DNA from: JBASTI01 sp964374025
GTDB lineage: Bacteria > Patescibacteriota > Minisyncoccia > Spechtbacterales > HO2-43-30
Direction of reading: 5' to 3'
DNA length: 20,412 bases
NCBI GenBank assembly: GCA_964374025.1
Contig: CAYJWU010000016.1
Location: forward strand, 1 to 20,412
Shown: positions 1-6,396 of the stretch, one piece after another
How positions within the stretch are numbered: the stretch's first letter is position 1
Layout: every line of letters starts with the position of its first letter
Program-made: the position numbers and the translations under genes
Notes under the pieces: generated by a model
The model's database searches: none
Seen by the model: only the letters and a program-made list of their open reading frames with translations
What the model was told of the DNA's origin: nothing

Positions 1-32
1 TATCTTTTCTATGGCCGATTTTAAGAATAATA

Positions 33-61
33 AGTATACCAAAAACAAATAATGGAGTCAA
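33..61 (-). promoter_or_regulatory. Sigma70-type promoter reading off the left edge
   Basis: Read on the minus strand there is TTGACT (56-61), a 17-base spacer and TATACT (33-38), with TGG directly before the -10, giving an extended -10. This is 5 of 6 and 5 of 6 matches at ideal spacing. It lies downstream of rtcB and points away from it, so it should drive a gene beyond the left edge. No start codon for that gene is visible in the remaining 32 bases. Confidence 0.6.
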
Positions 62-84
62 CGACATGCCGCACGACATGCCGC
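61..84. repeat. Two exact tandem copies of a 12-mer
   Basis: ACGACATGCCGC occurs twice in a row at 61-72 and 73-84. The array abuts the -35 hexamer of the outward promoter at 33-61 and ends just before the rtcB stop codon. The position would suit an activator or repressor site, but this is inference from location only. Confidence 0.6.
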
Positions 85-87
85 GCG

Positions 88-1530
88 CTATTCGCCCTTC
101 ACGACCGCAAGCGGCACCAGGCGCGCGACTTTTTTCGCGATCCGCGCGTTCACTACTACGTCTACCACTTCTTCAATATCTTTATACGCCTGCGGAGCCT
201 CTTCTGCCACACCGCGCAAACTCCAGCATTTTATAAGTATTCCCTTTTGCTCAAGGCCCCGGATAATCTCTTTCGCGGAAAGCGTGCGTATCGCTTGGTG
301 CCGCGACATAGTGCGGCCGGCGCCGTGGTTTACAGTGTAAAAAGTTTCCTTGCCCTCGGGCACACCGAGAAGGACATACGAGGCCGTCCCCATGCTTCCC
401 GGTATAAATACGGGCTGGCCAATCTCTTTATATATAGCAGGAATATCGGCATGGCCCGGGGGGAAAGCGCGCGTAGAACCCTTGCGATGCACGATCAGTT
501 TGCGAATTGCGCCATTGATTTCGTGTTCCTCTAATTTCGCGGTGTTGTGAGCCACATCATATACCATATGGAGCTTACCGCCCGCTTCTCCTAAAACTTT
601 TTCCCATGCCTTGCGGGTAAAATGCGTAATCATCTGCCTGTTTGCCCACGCAAAGTTGATGCCGCACGCAAGCGCGCCAAAATATTTCTGGCCCTCTTGC
701 GACTTAAATGGCATACACGCAAGTTCCCTATCGGGTAAACTTATTTTATACTTACTCACTGCCGTTGTTGCGAGGCGAATGTAATCCGTCGCGTTCTGGT
801 GGCCAAGGCCCCTAGAACCGGTATGAATCATTATAACAACCTGATTATGAAAAAATCCCATGGCTTTCGCGGTCTCCTCGTCAAAAATCGTGTCCACTCT
901 TTGCAGTTCCAGAAAATGGTTGCCGCTCCCAAGAGTCCCCACTTGGTCGCTCCCCCGCCTTTTCGCTTGCGCGGAAACAAGAGAGGCAGAAGCGCCCTTC
1001 ATATTCCCCTGCTCTTCGCAGTTATCTACATCTGTCGCGACTCCGTATCCCTGTTCAACAATATATTTGGAGCCCCCCTCTAAAATCCTGTTCATAGCGG
1101 GAATATCAAATTTAAGTTGCCTTCCGCGCCCAAGACCGGAGGGGACTTCCTTTTGAATTTCAGTTGCTACCGCGTCGAGCTTCGGCCGTATTTCATCCGC
1201 GGAAAGCCGTGAAGTCAGAAGCCGCATCCCGCAGTTTTGATCAAATCCGACGGTTCCCGGAGAAATCACCCCCTCTTCGGCGTCGATTGCTCCAACAAAT
1301 CCGATAGGGACTCCGTACCCTTGGTGCCCGTCCGGCATAACTATTACATACTTTACAAGTCCCGGAAGCGCGCTCGCATTAACTAGCTGCTCCAGTGTTT
1401 TATCTTGAAACATATCTTCGAGCATTTTTTCAGACGCGTACGCCCTCGCCGGCACGCGCATGTCCCTACGGAAGCTTTTGGGTAATTCCCAAATGTATTC
1501 GTTTATTTTTTTGAAATCGTGTTTGTTCAC
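88..1530 (-). CDS. rtcB: RNA-splicing ligase RtcB
   Basis: A 480-residue RtcB, the GTP- and Mn2+-dependent ligase that joins RNA ends bearing 2',3'-cyclic phosphate or 3'-phosphate to 5'-OH ends, used in tRNA or stress-induced RNA repair. The metal and catalytic residues known from the family are visible: D97 and C100 in FDQNCGM, N204 and H205 in GSGNHFLE, H236 in IHTGSRGLGH, H328 in YDVAHN, and the guanylated H402 in VNHGAGR. The MPDGHQGYGVPIG block (65-77) is the usual N-terminal signature. Length is normal for the family. The start is GTG at 1528-1530, chosen because the N-terminus from there resembles other family members; no clear Shine-Dalgarno precedes it. It is divergent from argF with a 66-bp gap. 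No archease gene is visible in the window. No obvious terminator follows. Confidence 0.95.
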   Translation of the reverse strand: MNKHDFKKINEYIWELPKSFRRDMRVPARAYASEKMLEDMFQDKTLEQLVNASALPGLVKYVIVMPDGHQGYGVPIGFVGAIDAEEGVISPGTVGFDQNCGMRLLTSRLSADEIRPKLDAVATEIQKEVPSGLGRGRQLKFDIPAMNRILEGGSKYIVEQGYGVATDVDNCEEQGNMKGASASLVSAQAKRRGSDQVGTLGSGNHFLELQRVDTIFDEETAKAMGFFHNQVVIMIHTGSRGLGHQNATDYIRLATTAVSKYKISLPDRELACMPFKSQEGQKYFGALACGINFAWANRQMITHFTRKAWEKVLGEAGGKLHMVYDVAHNTAKLEEHEINGAIRKLIVHRKGSTRAFPPGHADIPAIYKEIGQPVFIPGSMGTASYVLLGVPEGKETFYTVNHGAGRTMSRHQAIRTLSAKEIIRGLEQKGILIKCWSLRGVAEEAPQAYKDIEEVVDVVVNARIAKKVARLVPLAVVKGE

Positions 1531-1537
1531 TGGATTA

Positions 1538-1566
1538 TTGCCATAGATAATGCTTTATACTATTGT
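1538..1566 (+). promoter_or_regulatory. Weak candidate promoter for argF-pyrB
   Basis: TTGCCA (1538-1543), a 17-base spacer and TATTGT (1561-1566) stand in the 66-bp rtcB-argF gap. Both hexamers match consensus only in part (4-5 of 6). TATACT at 1556-1561 is a better -10 but lacks a spaced -35. The argF start codon has its own ribosome binding site, GGAGG at 1582-1586, ten bases upstream of ATG 1597. Confidence 0.25.
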
Positions 1567-1596
1567 ATATAAAAGACTCTTGGAGGTGCAAGACAT

Positions 1597-2520
1597 ATGC
1601 GACATCTTCTGACCGATAGAGATCTGGGGCGCGATGAGATTCTGTTTCTCTTTGAGCGCGCGAAGGAGCTGAAGGAAAAGCAAAAGCGCGGCAAACCGCA
1701 TAAACTCCTTGAAGGCAAGAGTCTCGCGATGATCTTTGAAAAAACATCTTTAAGAACGAGGACCAGCTTTGAGGTTGGAATGTTCCAGCTCGGCGGACAC
1801 GCGCCTTTCTTAAACTCGCAGGACCTCCAGCTCGGCCGCGGCGAGACAATTGCCGACACCGCAAGGGTGTTGGGCAGATATTTTGACGCAATAATGGCGA
1901 GGGTTTTTGACCACAAAAGCTTAGAGATTCTTGCAAAATATGCCGGCGTGCCTGTGATAAACGGGCTCTCGGACAAATTTCACCCCTGCCAGGCGCTGAC
2001 TGACATATTTACGCTTTGGGAAAGAGGACTTGATCTTGGAAAGATAACTCTGGTTTTTGTGGGCGACGGAAACAATAACGTCACAAACTCTTTGATGCTG
2101 ATCTGCGCTCGTCTTGGGATACATTTGCGAGTAGCGTGTCCAGCACAATACCAGCCCAAACAGGAAATACTCGCGTTTACGAAAGATGATTTGGCGCGTA
2201 ATAACTCTATTATTGGCGTAACGCACTCCGCTCAAACGGCAATGAAAGGCGCGGATGTAATATACACAGATACTTGGGTAAGTATGGGCAAAGAGGAGGA
2301 AGAAAAAGAAAGAGTGAGGGTGCTTGCGCCTTATCAAGTTAATAAACAACTTGTAACTTTGGCAAAGAAAAATGCTGTTATCATGCACTGCCTTCCCGCG
2401 CACAGGGGCCAGGAGATAACCGACGAAGTAATGGACTGCGCGAATTCTATTGTATTTGATCAGGCGGAAAATCGCCTGCATGTCGAAAAAGCAATATTGA
2501 CAACACTGCTAGGGAGGTGA
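1597..2520 (+). CDS. argF: Ornithine carbamoyltransferase
   Basis: A 307-residue carbamoyltransferase that would transfer the carbamoyl group from carbamoyl phosphate to ornithine to give citrulline, or run the reverse phosphorolysis if the organism uses an arginine deiminase route. The carbamoyl-phosphate loop is SLRTRTSFE near residue 50. HPCQALTDIF (about 128-137) is the second phosphate/carbamoyl motif. The OTCase-specific parts are VGDGNNNVTNS, DTWVSMG and MHCLPAHRG, which separate it from aspartate carbamoyltransferase. Length is at the short end of normal (usually 305-335). The ATG at 1597 has a good GGAGG ten bases upstream. It overlaps the ribosome binding site of pyrB at its 3' end. 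No carbamoyl-phosphate synthase, carbamate kinase, argG or argH is seen in the window, so direction of flux cannot be told. Confidence 0.93.
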   Translation: MRHLLTDRDLGRDEILFLFERAKELKEKQKRGKPHKLLEGKSLAMIFEKTSLRTRTSFEVGMFQLGGHAPFLNSQDLQLGRGETIADTARVLGRYFDAIMARVFDHKSLEILAKYAGVPVINGLSDKFHPCQALTDIFTLWERGLDLGKITLVFVGDGNNNVTNSLMLICARLGIHLRVACPAQYQPKQEILAFTKDDLARNNSIIGVTHSAQTAMKGADVIYTDTWVSMGKEEEEKERVRVLAPYQVNKQLVTLAKKNAVIMHCLPAHRGQEITDEVMDCANSIVFDQAENRLHVEKAILTTLLGR

Positions 2521-2522
2521 AC

Positions 2523-3554
2523 ATGACACTACCGCATGTGATAAGCGCGAAGGATTTTACACGAGCCCAGCTAGACGCGCTGTTTATAAGAGCAAGCGAG
2601 GTCAAAGAGCACTTTGCCAAAAACTACTACTGGACCGAGGAAGGAAAACATATCGCAAATCCTCTCCCCCCAACACTTGCCGGCAGAATAATGCTCTCTC
2701 TCTTCGATCAGCCGTCCACCCGCACCGTAATAACTTTTGAGAACGCGATGGAACTTCTGGGAGGCCGCGTGCGACCTTTCAGGAATATGACAAGAGAATC
2801 GTCTCTCGCGAAAGACGAACCATTCACTGATACATTTGAGACGGCAAGCGGGTCTGCCGGCGTAAGCGTGATTGTCCTGCGCCATCCCGAGGCGGGCGCG
2901 GCGGAGAGAGCGGCCAAGGCAAGCAGTGTGCCCATCATAAACGCGGGCGACGGCACCGAGCACCCGACACAGGCCCTTATTGATCTTTTCACAATACAAG
3001 AGGCGCTGGGGTCTATAGAGGGAAAGCGCGTATGTTTTGTCGGCGATATGAGCGCGCGTACGGCGAAGTCGCTTTTATACGCGCTGACGCTATACCAAGA
3101 TTTAAAAATATGGTTTGTTTCCCCCCTTAAACTTGATCCTAAAAGTGAGGTATATGAGTACCTCAAACATTACGGACAACTTATAATAGGGGTAAGCTCC
3201 CTTATTGGATTAGTTGAGTCCTCGGATATCATATATGTCCTGCGTCCCCAGCAGGAAAACTGGCATAAAGACATTAAGAATCCGAAACTGCGAGACCAAG
3301 AGGTCGCAAAAGACCTTAAGGAATATTACGGGCTTTGCACCGTTGATAACCTAATCCTTGCGCGCATGCCGAAAACCTCTATAGTCCTGCATCCTCGCCC
3401 CCGAGGCCCGGAGCTGCCGGCAGAAGTTGACTCCGACCCGCGAGTCCTTCATACGGTACAGGGCAGAAACGGCGGACCGGTCAGAATAGCGCTCCTTGAA
3501 ATGATGCATTCCGGCGAATGGCAAAGGCTCGCCACGCCCCCTAAACTTAAGTAG
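2523..3554 (+). CDS. pyrB: Aspartate carbamoyltransferase catalytic chain
   Basis: A 343-residue protein of the same fold as argF, for the condensation of carbamoyl phosphate with aspartate, the committed step of pyrimidine synthesis. Family motifs seen: FDQPSTRT (carbamoyl-phosphate binding), SSLAKDEPFTDT carrying the mobile-loop Ser and Lys, the Arg of VLRHPEAGAAE, HPTQALIDLFTI, and the 240s-type loop HPRPRGPE where the common form is HPLPR. It is longer than the usual 300-310 residues, with an insert after residue 35. The ATG at 2523 is preferred over GTG 2517 because a near-perfect anti-16S match, AGGGAGGTGA (2511-2520), ends just before it and contains the argF stop codon, so the pair is translationally coupled. 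No pyrI regulatory chain is present. The ATCase assignment rests on motifs; an ATCase-like paralogue cannot be excluded. Confidence 0.85.
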   Translation: MTLPHVISAKDFTRAQLDALFIRASEVKEHFAKNYYWTEEGKHIANPLPPTLAGRIMLSLFDQPSTRTVITFENAMELLGGRVRPFRNMTRESSLAKDEPFTDTFETASGSAGVSVIVLRHPEAGAAERAAKASSVPIINAGDGTEHPTQALIDLFTIQEALGSIEGKRVCFVGDMSARTAKSLLYALTLYQDLKIWFVSPLKLDPKSEVYEYLKHYGQLIIGVSSLIGLVESSDIIYVLRPQQENWHKDIKNPKLRDQEVAKDLKEYYGLCTVDNLILARMPKTSIVLHPRPRGPELPAEVDSDPRVLHTVQGRNGGPVRIALLEMMHSGEWQRLATPPKLK

Positions 3555-3927
3555 AGTAACCCCGCACCCGCGGGGTCTTTTTTTCGTGTTTGTTATTTAA
3601 TTCACGTAGAAAATCGTTAATTAAGCCCTTGTCTTCGTTTGCCCGTTCGCCCTTAAAGTAGAGCTCTATGAAGTGAGTGGCTGTTGAGGCCTCGATATAA
3701 GCATAAGTAATACGCAAAGACGCGCCCCGCAAATATCTGCAAAAAAGGCGCGCCTTTATAATTTTTACTTTCTCTAAGTTGTGTAGGATTACAAAATGTT
3801 TGCCGCTGCCGAGAGGAAGTATCGTGATAACTTTTTTGAACTCACGCAGGTCATCGGGGAGAGATTTATACTTTTTTGATAGCCGCTTGAAATCTTTTGA
3901 AAATCCATCGGTTTCATTAAAGTTCAT
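3547..3927 (-). CDS. RelE/ParE-superfamily toxin of a toxin-antitoxin pair
   Basis: A 126-residue protein that resembles RelE-superfamily toxins, small ribonucleases that cut mRNA at the ribosome. The N-terminal helices read FSKDFKRLSKKY, followed by a beta-rich core with basic residues (KIIKARLFCRYLRG) and ending FIELYFKGE, a typical last strand. The subfamily is one often met next to antitoxin genes in Patescibacteria; which catalytic residues are used cannot be told by eye. It overlaps the upstream antitoxin gene by 11 bases, so antitoxin is made first. Its 3' end crosses the pyrB terminator hairpin and overlaps the pyrB 3' end by 8 bases, making the last about 10 residues (including TPRVRGYST) products of hairpin sequence. 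RelE-type is likely; the exact target is unknown. Confidence 0.72.
   Translation of the reverse strand: MNFNETDGFSKDFKRLSKKYKSLPDDLREFKKVITILPLGSGKHFVILHNLEKVKIIKARLFCRYLRGASLRITYAYIEASTATHFIELYFKGERANEDKGLINDFLRELNNKHEKKTPRVRGYST
3559..3584 (+). terminator. Intrinsic terminator after pyrB
   Basis: ACCCCGC (3559-3565) and GCGGGGT (3570-3576) form a perfect 7-bp stem with a 4-base loop, followed by CTTTTTTT. It is a standard rho-independent terminator for argF-pyrB. The convergent toxin gene on the other strand reads through this hairpin into its last codons. Confidence 0.85.
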
Positions 3928-4699
3928 CGTCGTAATTTCTTACAGAGTGTTCCTGATCGCGGTAAAATACGCTCTCGTAGCTGATTATATCTCCCTGCTT
4001 ATGTACTTTCCATGGCACATCGCTGTGCGAGTAATCCGAAAGCTCATTCGCGTTTTTATCCGACAACCGCGCGAGAACCTCGTCAATGTGTTTAATTTCT
4101 TGGGCAGAGAGATTCCTCAAGTCCGGCTCTCTATGCGGAAGGTATTTTTTTTGGTCGTATTGAAAGTAACTGCTCTTTACGCGCTCAACTTCACCTTTTT
4201 CTTCCATGCCCTCCACAATCTTCTTAAACTCAACAGGCGTCGGTCCGTAATGATTCTTGATGTATCGCGCGCCAGTAAGTTGGGATTCAAATTTCTCATA
4301 AAAATCAAAATCAATAAAATACAGAAGCTTGTAGAGGGCGGTTTCTCCAATGTTTGGCTTTGCCCCCACCTTGCTTAAAACATAAAGCAATACTTCTCTG
4401 AATTTCTTTACATTGGCTTGGGGCATAACAATACGGATATCACTCTCTTTTTCTTTTGCGCTTTCTTTCTCGAGAACAACTTCCGGTTGGATAGAGTCCG
4501 TGTCCCCAAGAAAATTCTCCAAACTCAACCCAAAAATACTGGTAAGCTTTCTTGCCTCTGGTATTGTGAGGTCTCGTTCGCCCTTCTCAATCTGTAAATA
4601 GGTAGGGCGAGAAACACCAAGTTTCCCTGCAAGGTATTCCTGCGAGAACTTATTGTGTCCGCGTAGCAACTTAATCTTTTTATGTAAAGTATTAGCCAT
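3917..4699 (-). CDS. XRE helix-turn-helix + Panacea (SocA-like, DUF4065) antitoxin
   Basis: A 260-residue protein with two parts. Residues about 5-62 are an XRE-type helix-turn-helix (LAGKLGVSRPTYLQIEKGER is the core). An acidic/charged linker follows (about 66-90). Residues about 95-250 look like the Panacea/SocA-like domain: ALYKLLYFIDFDFYEK, then LTGARYIKNHYGPTP, which are the usual landmarks. Panacea domains are known as a promiscuous antitoxin domain that neutralises many unrelated toxins, and some are fused to HTH domains. Upstream placement, the 11-base overlap with a RelE-type toxin, and the own promoter with repeated words support a self-regulated antitoxin. An alternative is a plain transcription regulator. 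The ATG at 4697-4699 is preceded only by a weak AAGG. Confidence 0.8.
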   Translation of the reverse strand: MANTLHKKIKLLRGHNKFSQEYLAGKLGVSRPTYLQIEKGERDLTIPEARKLTSIFGLSLENFLGDTDSIQPEVVLEKESAKEKESDIRIVMPQANVKKFREVLLYVLSKVGAKPNIGETALYKLLYFIDFDFYEKFESQLTGARYIKNHYGPTPVEFKKIVEGMEEKGEVERVKSSYFQYDQKKYLPHREPDLRNLSAQEIKHIDEVLARLSDKNANELSDYSHSDVPWKVHKQGDIISYESVFYRDQEHSVRNYDDEL

Positions 4700-4768
4700 G
4701 ACCTTATACTAGCATACTACTCCTGTAAAGAGAACTTGTCAAGTGGGTAAGCAGAAATACTTTACATA
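4681..4768. repeat. Inverted 13-bp repeat and third half-site around the antitoxin promoter
   Basis: TATGTAAAGTATT at 4681-4693 has an exact reverse complement at 4756-4768. A third copy of the core TGTAAAG lies at 4724-4730, inside the -35/-10 spacer of the antitoxin promoter. The left copy is also codons 3-6 of the antitoxin. Spacing between core centres is about 41 and 36 bases. This fits operator sites for the HTH antitoxin, with binding in the spacer blocking polymerase and outer sites allowing looping or cooperative binding. The function is inferred; the repeats are seen. Confidence 0.6.
4714..4742 (-). promoter_or_regulatory. Promoter of the toxin-antitoxin operon
   Basis: On the minus strand TTGACA (4737-4742, perfect consensus), a 17-base spacer, and TAGTAT (4714-4719, with TGC two bases further on starting a second TAGTAT-like word). 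The predicted start of transcription lies about 7 bases before the antitoxin ATG, so the leader is very short. A CTTTACA word lies inside the spacer (4724-4730). Confidence 0.7.
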
Positions 4769-4775
4769 TTGAACT

Positions 4776-4850
4776 TGGGGTGGCTAAGCGGATTCGGACC
4801 GCCTCTAAGGGCTCCACAAGCCCCCGTGCTGCCATTACACCATAGCCACC
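4776..4850 (-). tRNA. tRNA-His (GTG)
   Basis: Folds as a full cloverleaf: acceptor GTGGCTA/TAGCCAC, extra G-1 at 4850 facing C73 (the tRNA-His identity pair), anticodon loop TTGTGGA. CCA is encoded at 4776-4778. The T-loop is TCCGAAT, with C instead of the near-universal T at position 55. Confidence 0.93.
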
Positions 4851-4881
4851 ATATGTTGTTCTTAAGAACTGTGTCCCCTTG

Positions 4882-4953
4882 TGCCCCCGAGAGGAATCGG
4901 ACCCCTATCAACGCCTTAGAAGAGCGCTGCTTTATCCATTAAGCTACGGAGGC
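4882..4953 (-). tRNA. tRNA-Arg (TCT)
   Basis: Acceptor GCCTCCG/CGGGGGC (one G-T pair), anticodon loop CTTCTAA giving anticodon TCT for AGA/AGG codons, discriminator A73 at 4882. CCA is not encoded (CAA follows A73). The T-loop is TCCGATT, again with C at position 55. It starts 22 bases downstream of the last gene of the pilus block. Confidence 0.93.
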
Positions 4954-4960
4954 TTGACCT

Positions 4961-4971
4961 AGTATATACCA
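4961..4971 (-). promoter_or_regulatory. Extended -10 promoter for tRNA-Arg/tRNA-His
   Basis: TGGTATATACT on the minus strand holds two overlapping -10 readings, TATATA with TGG in front or TATACT seven bases before the mature tRNA-Arg 5' end. No convincing -35 is seen. It would let the tRNA pair be expressed apart from the pilus block. Confidence 0.45.
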
Positions 4972-4974
4972 CAT

Positions 4975-5256
4975 TTATTGAAACGGATCAATGATTGGAA
5001 GGTCCGGGGCCATTCCTTTCCTCCCCTCCAGCTCCTCCACTGTTTTTTGGAAAAGCTCCGCGTTCACTTTTAAGACCTCCACCCGAACCACTGGGACATC
5101 AGTCGTAGTCCTGTACGCTTCTTTGTAAAATAAAAATCCTCCCAATAAAAATACGATGATAATGCCCGTAAGTATCACAAAAATTTCATACTTTTCAAAC
5201 AGCGACGGGGGGTTCCTTAAAAGCTTATTGCTTAGTTTTGTGAAACTAAATTCCAT
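4975..5256 (-). CDS. Small single-pass membrane protein, last gene of the pilus block
   Basis: A 93-residue protein of no recognised family. A charged N-terminus (1-24) is followed by one strong membrane segment (about 26-44, IFVILTGIIIVFLLGG core) and a mostly acidic C-terminal part of about 45 residues (helical VLKVNAELFQKTVEELEGR, then a Pro-rich end). It starts 5 bases after the pilO stop codon, so it is likely co-translated with pilM-N-O. By position it could stand in for the alignment-complex subunit PilP, but it lacks a lipobox and a PilP beta domain, so this is only a positional guess. Confidence 0.75.
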   Translation of the reverse strand: MEFSFTKLSNKLLRNPPSLFEKYEIFVILTGIIIVFLLGGFLFYKEAYRTTTDVPVVRVEVLKVNAELFQKTVEELEGRKGMAPDLPIIDPFQ

Positions 5257-5261
5257 TTTTG

Positions 5262-5876
5262 TTACTTAGTAAAAACCATAAGCTGAATTGTTGATTTAAC
5301 TTTGCCCGGTTCCTCGCCCTCCCCCTTAAGATCCTGTGAAATATTAAAACTCTCAATATGCGTGTAGTAAGAAAGCGTGCCTATCCCTTCCAAAAATCTT
5401 ATAATCCCGGGGTAGGAGCCGGAAATATCAACATTGAATGTGACACCAGGGAGCTTCTCCTCTATAGCCGTCTCTTCGGCCGGCATGTCTCTGCGCCTCG
5501 CCTGCCTTAATGAAAGCAATTCCTCGTCTATAGATTCCTGTGTTATTTCTTTTAAAATCGTGACCTCGTGAGTTAAACCCGCCTTTTTCGCGATATCTTC
5601 AATCCTTAAAATAAACTCCAAAACATCCTCCGGCGGAAGAAGCGACGAAACAATATCTTCTCTATTTTTTTCGGTCTTTTCAAGCTCTTTTTTAATCTGC
5701 TCAATCTGCTCCTGCTTTTTTTCGTAAGATACAAGTTCTTTGCTTTTTTCTATGTAAAGATTTTTTGATGACGCTATCTCTCCCAGCAAAAAAGAACCCG
5801 CGTAGCCAAAACCAAACACCCAAAGGAGGAAAATCAATAAAAACTTTACCCAAATTTTCTTATGCCTATTGTCCAT
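5262..5876 (-). CDS. pilO: Type IV pilus alignment protein PilO
   Basis: A 204-residue bitopic membrane protein. One membrane segment (about 8-30, ending in FGYAGSFLLG) is followed by a long coiled coil (about 38-75, rich in E/K) and a C-terminal alpha-beta domain (about 85-204) with GVTFNVDISGSYPGIIRFLEG, the usual ferredoxin-like PilO core. PilO pairs with PilN in the alignment subcomplex that links the inner-membrane pilus motor to the fibre. It overlaps pilN by 11 bases (5866-5876) and is in the canonical M-N-O order. An insert with many acidic and basic residues (about 115-140) interrupts the domain. Confidence 0.88.
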   Translation of the reverse strand: MDNRHKKIWVKFLLIFLLWVFGFGYAGSFLLGEIASSKNLYIEKSKELVSYEKKQEQIEQIKKELEKTEKNREDIVSSLLPPEDVLEFILRIEDIAKKAGLTHEVTILKEITQESIDEELLSLRQARRRDMPAEETAIEEKLPGVTFNVDISGSYPGIIRFLEGIGTLSYYTHIESFNISQDLKGEGEEPGKVKSTIQLMVFTK

Positions 5877-6396
5877 CCAAGGAAAAGCTGAAGCTAAAGT
5901 TAATATCCCGTTCTTTTATGATGTTGGAAAGGGGTGAATTTATGTTTTTAAAAACTTTTTCTTTCTCAAGATTTTCTTTGAGTTTGAGCACTTGGGGTCT
6001 TTCGTCCGCGTGTCCCGAAATCGCAATATTCCCGCCCTGGTATGTAATGCTTTTCATTTTAGTGCCCTTCGGCATGACCGAGCCAATAACCCGTAAAATA
6101 TAAGGGAAATTAAACGATTCTTTTTTTCTTATTTTATCGATGTTGATAAGCGCGCTATTCAATTCGTTTATATCCCTCTCAACGAGCGCAACTTGATTTG
6201 CTTTTTGAGTTCCTTGTTCCGTAGCAAGCCTCCCTATAACTGCCGGAGTTTGTAAATTAATATATAAAAGCACATTGTACATTAGGACTAAAAATATCAG
6301 CGCTAAAAACGACATAATTCCCAAAGCCACAAAAAGAAACCGGGTCGTTATCGCCTCGCGGATTATCTCTCTTTGATATGGCGGTAATAAATTCAT
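5866..6396 (-). CDS. pilN: Type IV pilus alignment protein PilN
   Basis: A 176-residue protein. The cytoplasmic N-terminus MNLLPPYQ holds the conserved NLLP motif that docks into a groove on PilM. One membrane helix follows (about 22-46), then a helical stretch and a ferredoxin-like periplasmic-type domain (about 100-176; MPKGTKMKSITYQGGNIAISGHA). Its ATG shares ATGA with the pilM stop and its end overlaps pilO, so the three are translationally coupled. Length is typical. Confidence 0.9.
   Translation of the reverse strand: MNLLPPYQREIIREAITTRFLFVALGIMSFLALIFLVLMYNVLLYINLQTPAVIGRLATEQGTQKANQVALVERDINELNSALINIDKIRKKESFNFPYILRVIGSVMPKGTKMKSITYQGGNIAISGHADERPQVLKLKENLEKEKVFKNINSPLSNIIKERDINFSFSFSLDGQ

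Noticed and set aside
52..534. A 160-codon plus-strand frame opposite rtcB
   Set aside because: rtcB on the other strand has all catalytic residues; this frame shows no domain and has no ribosome site.
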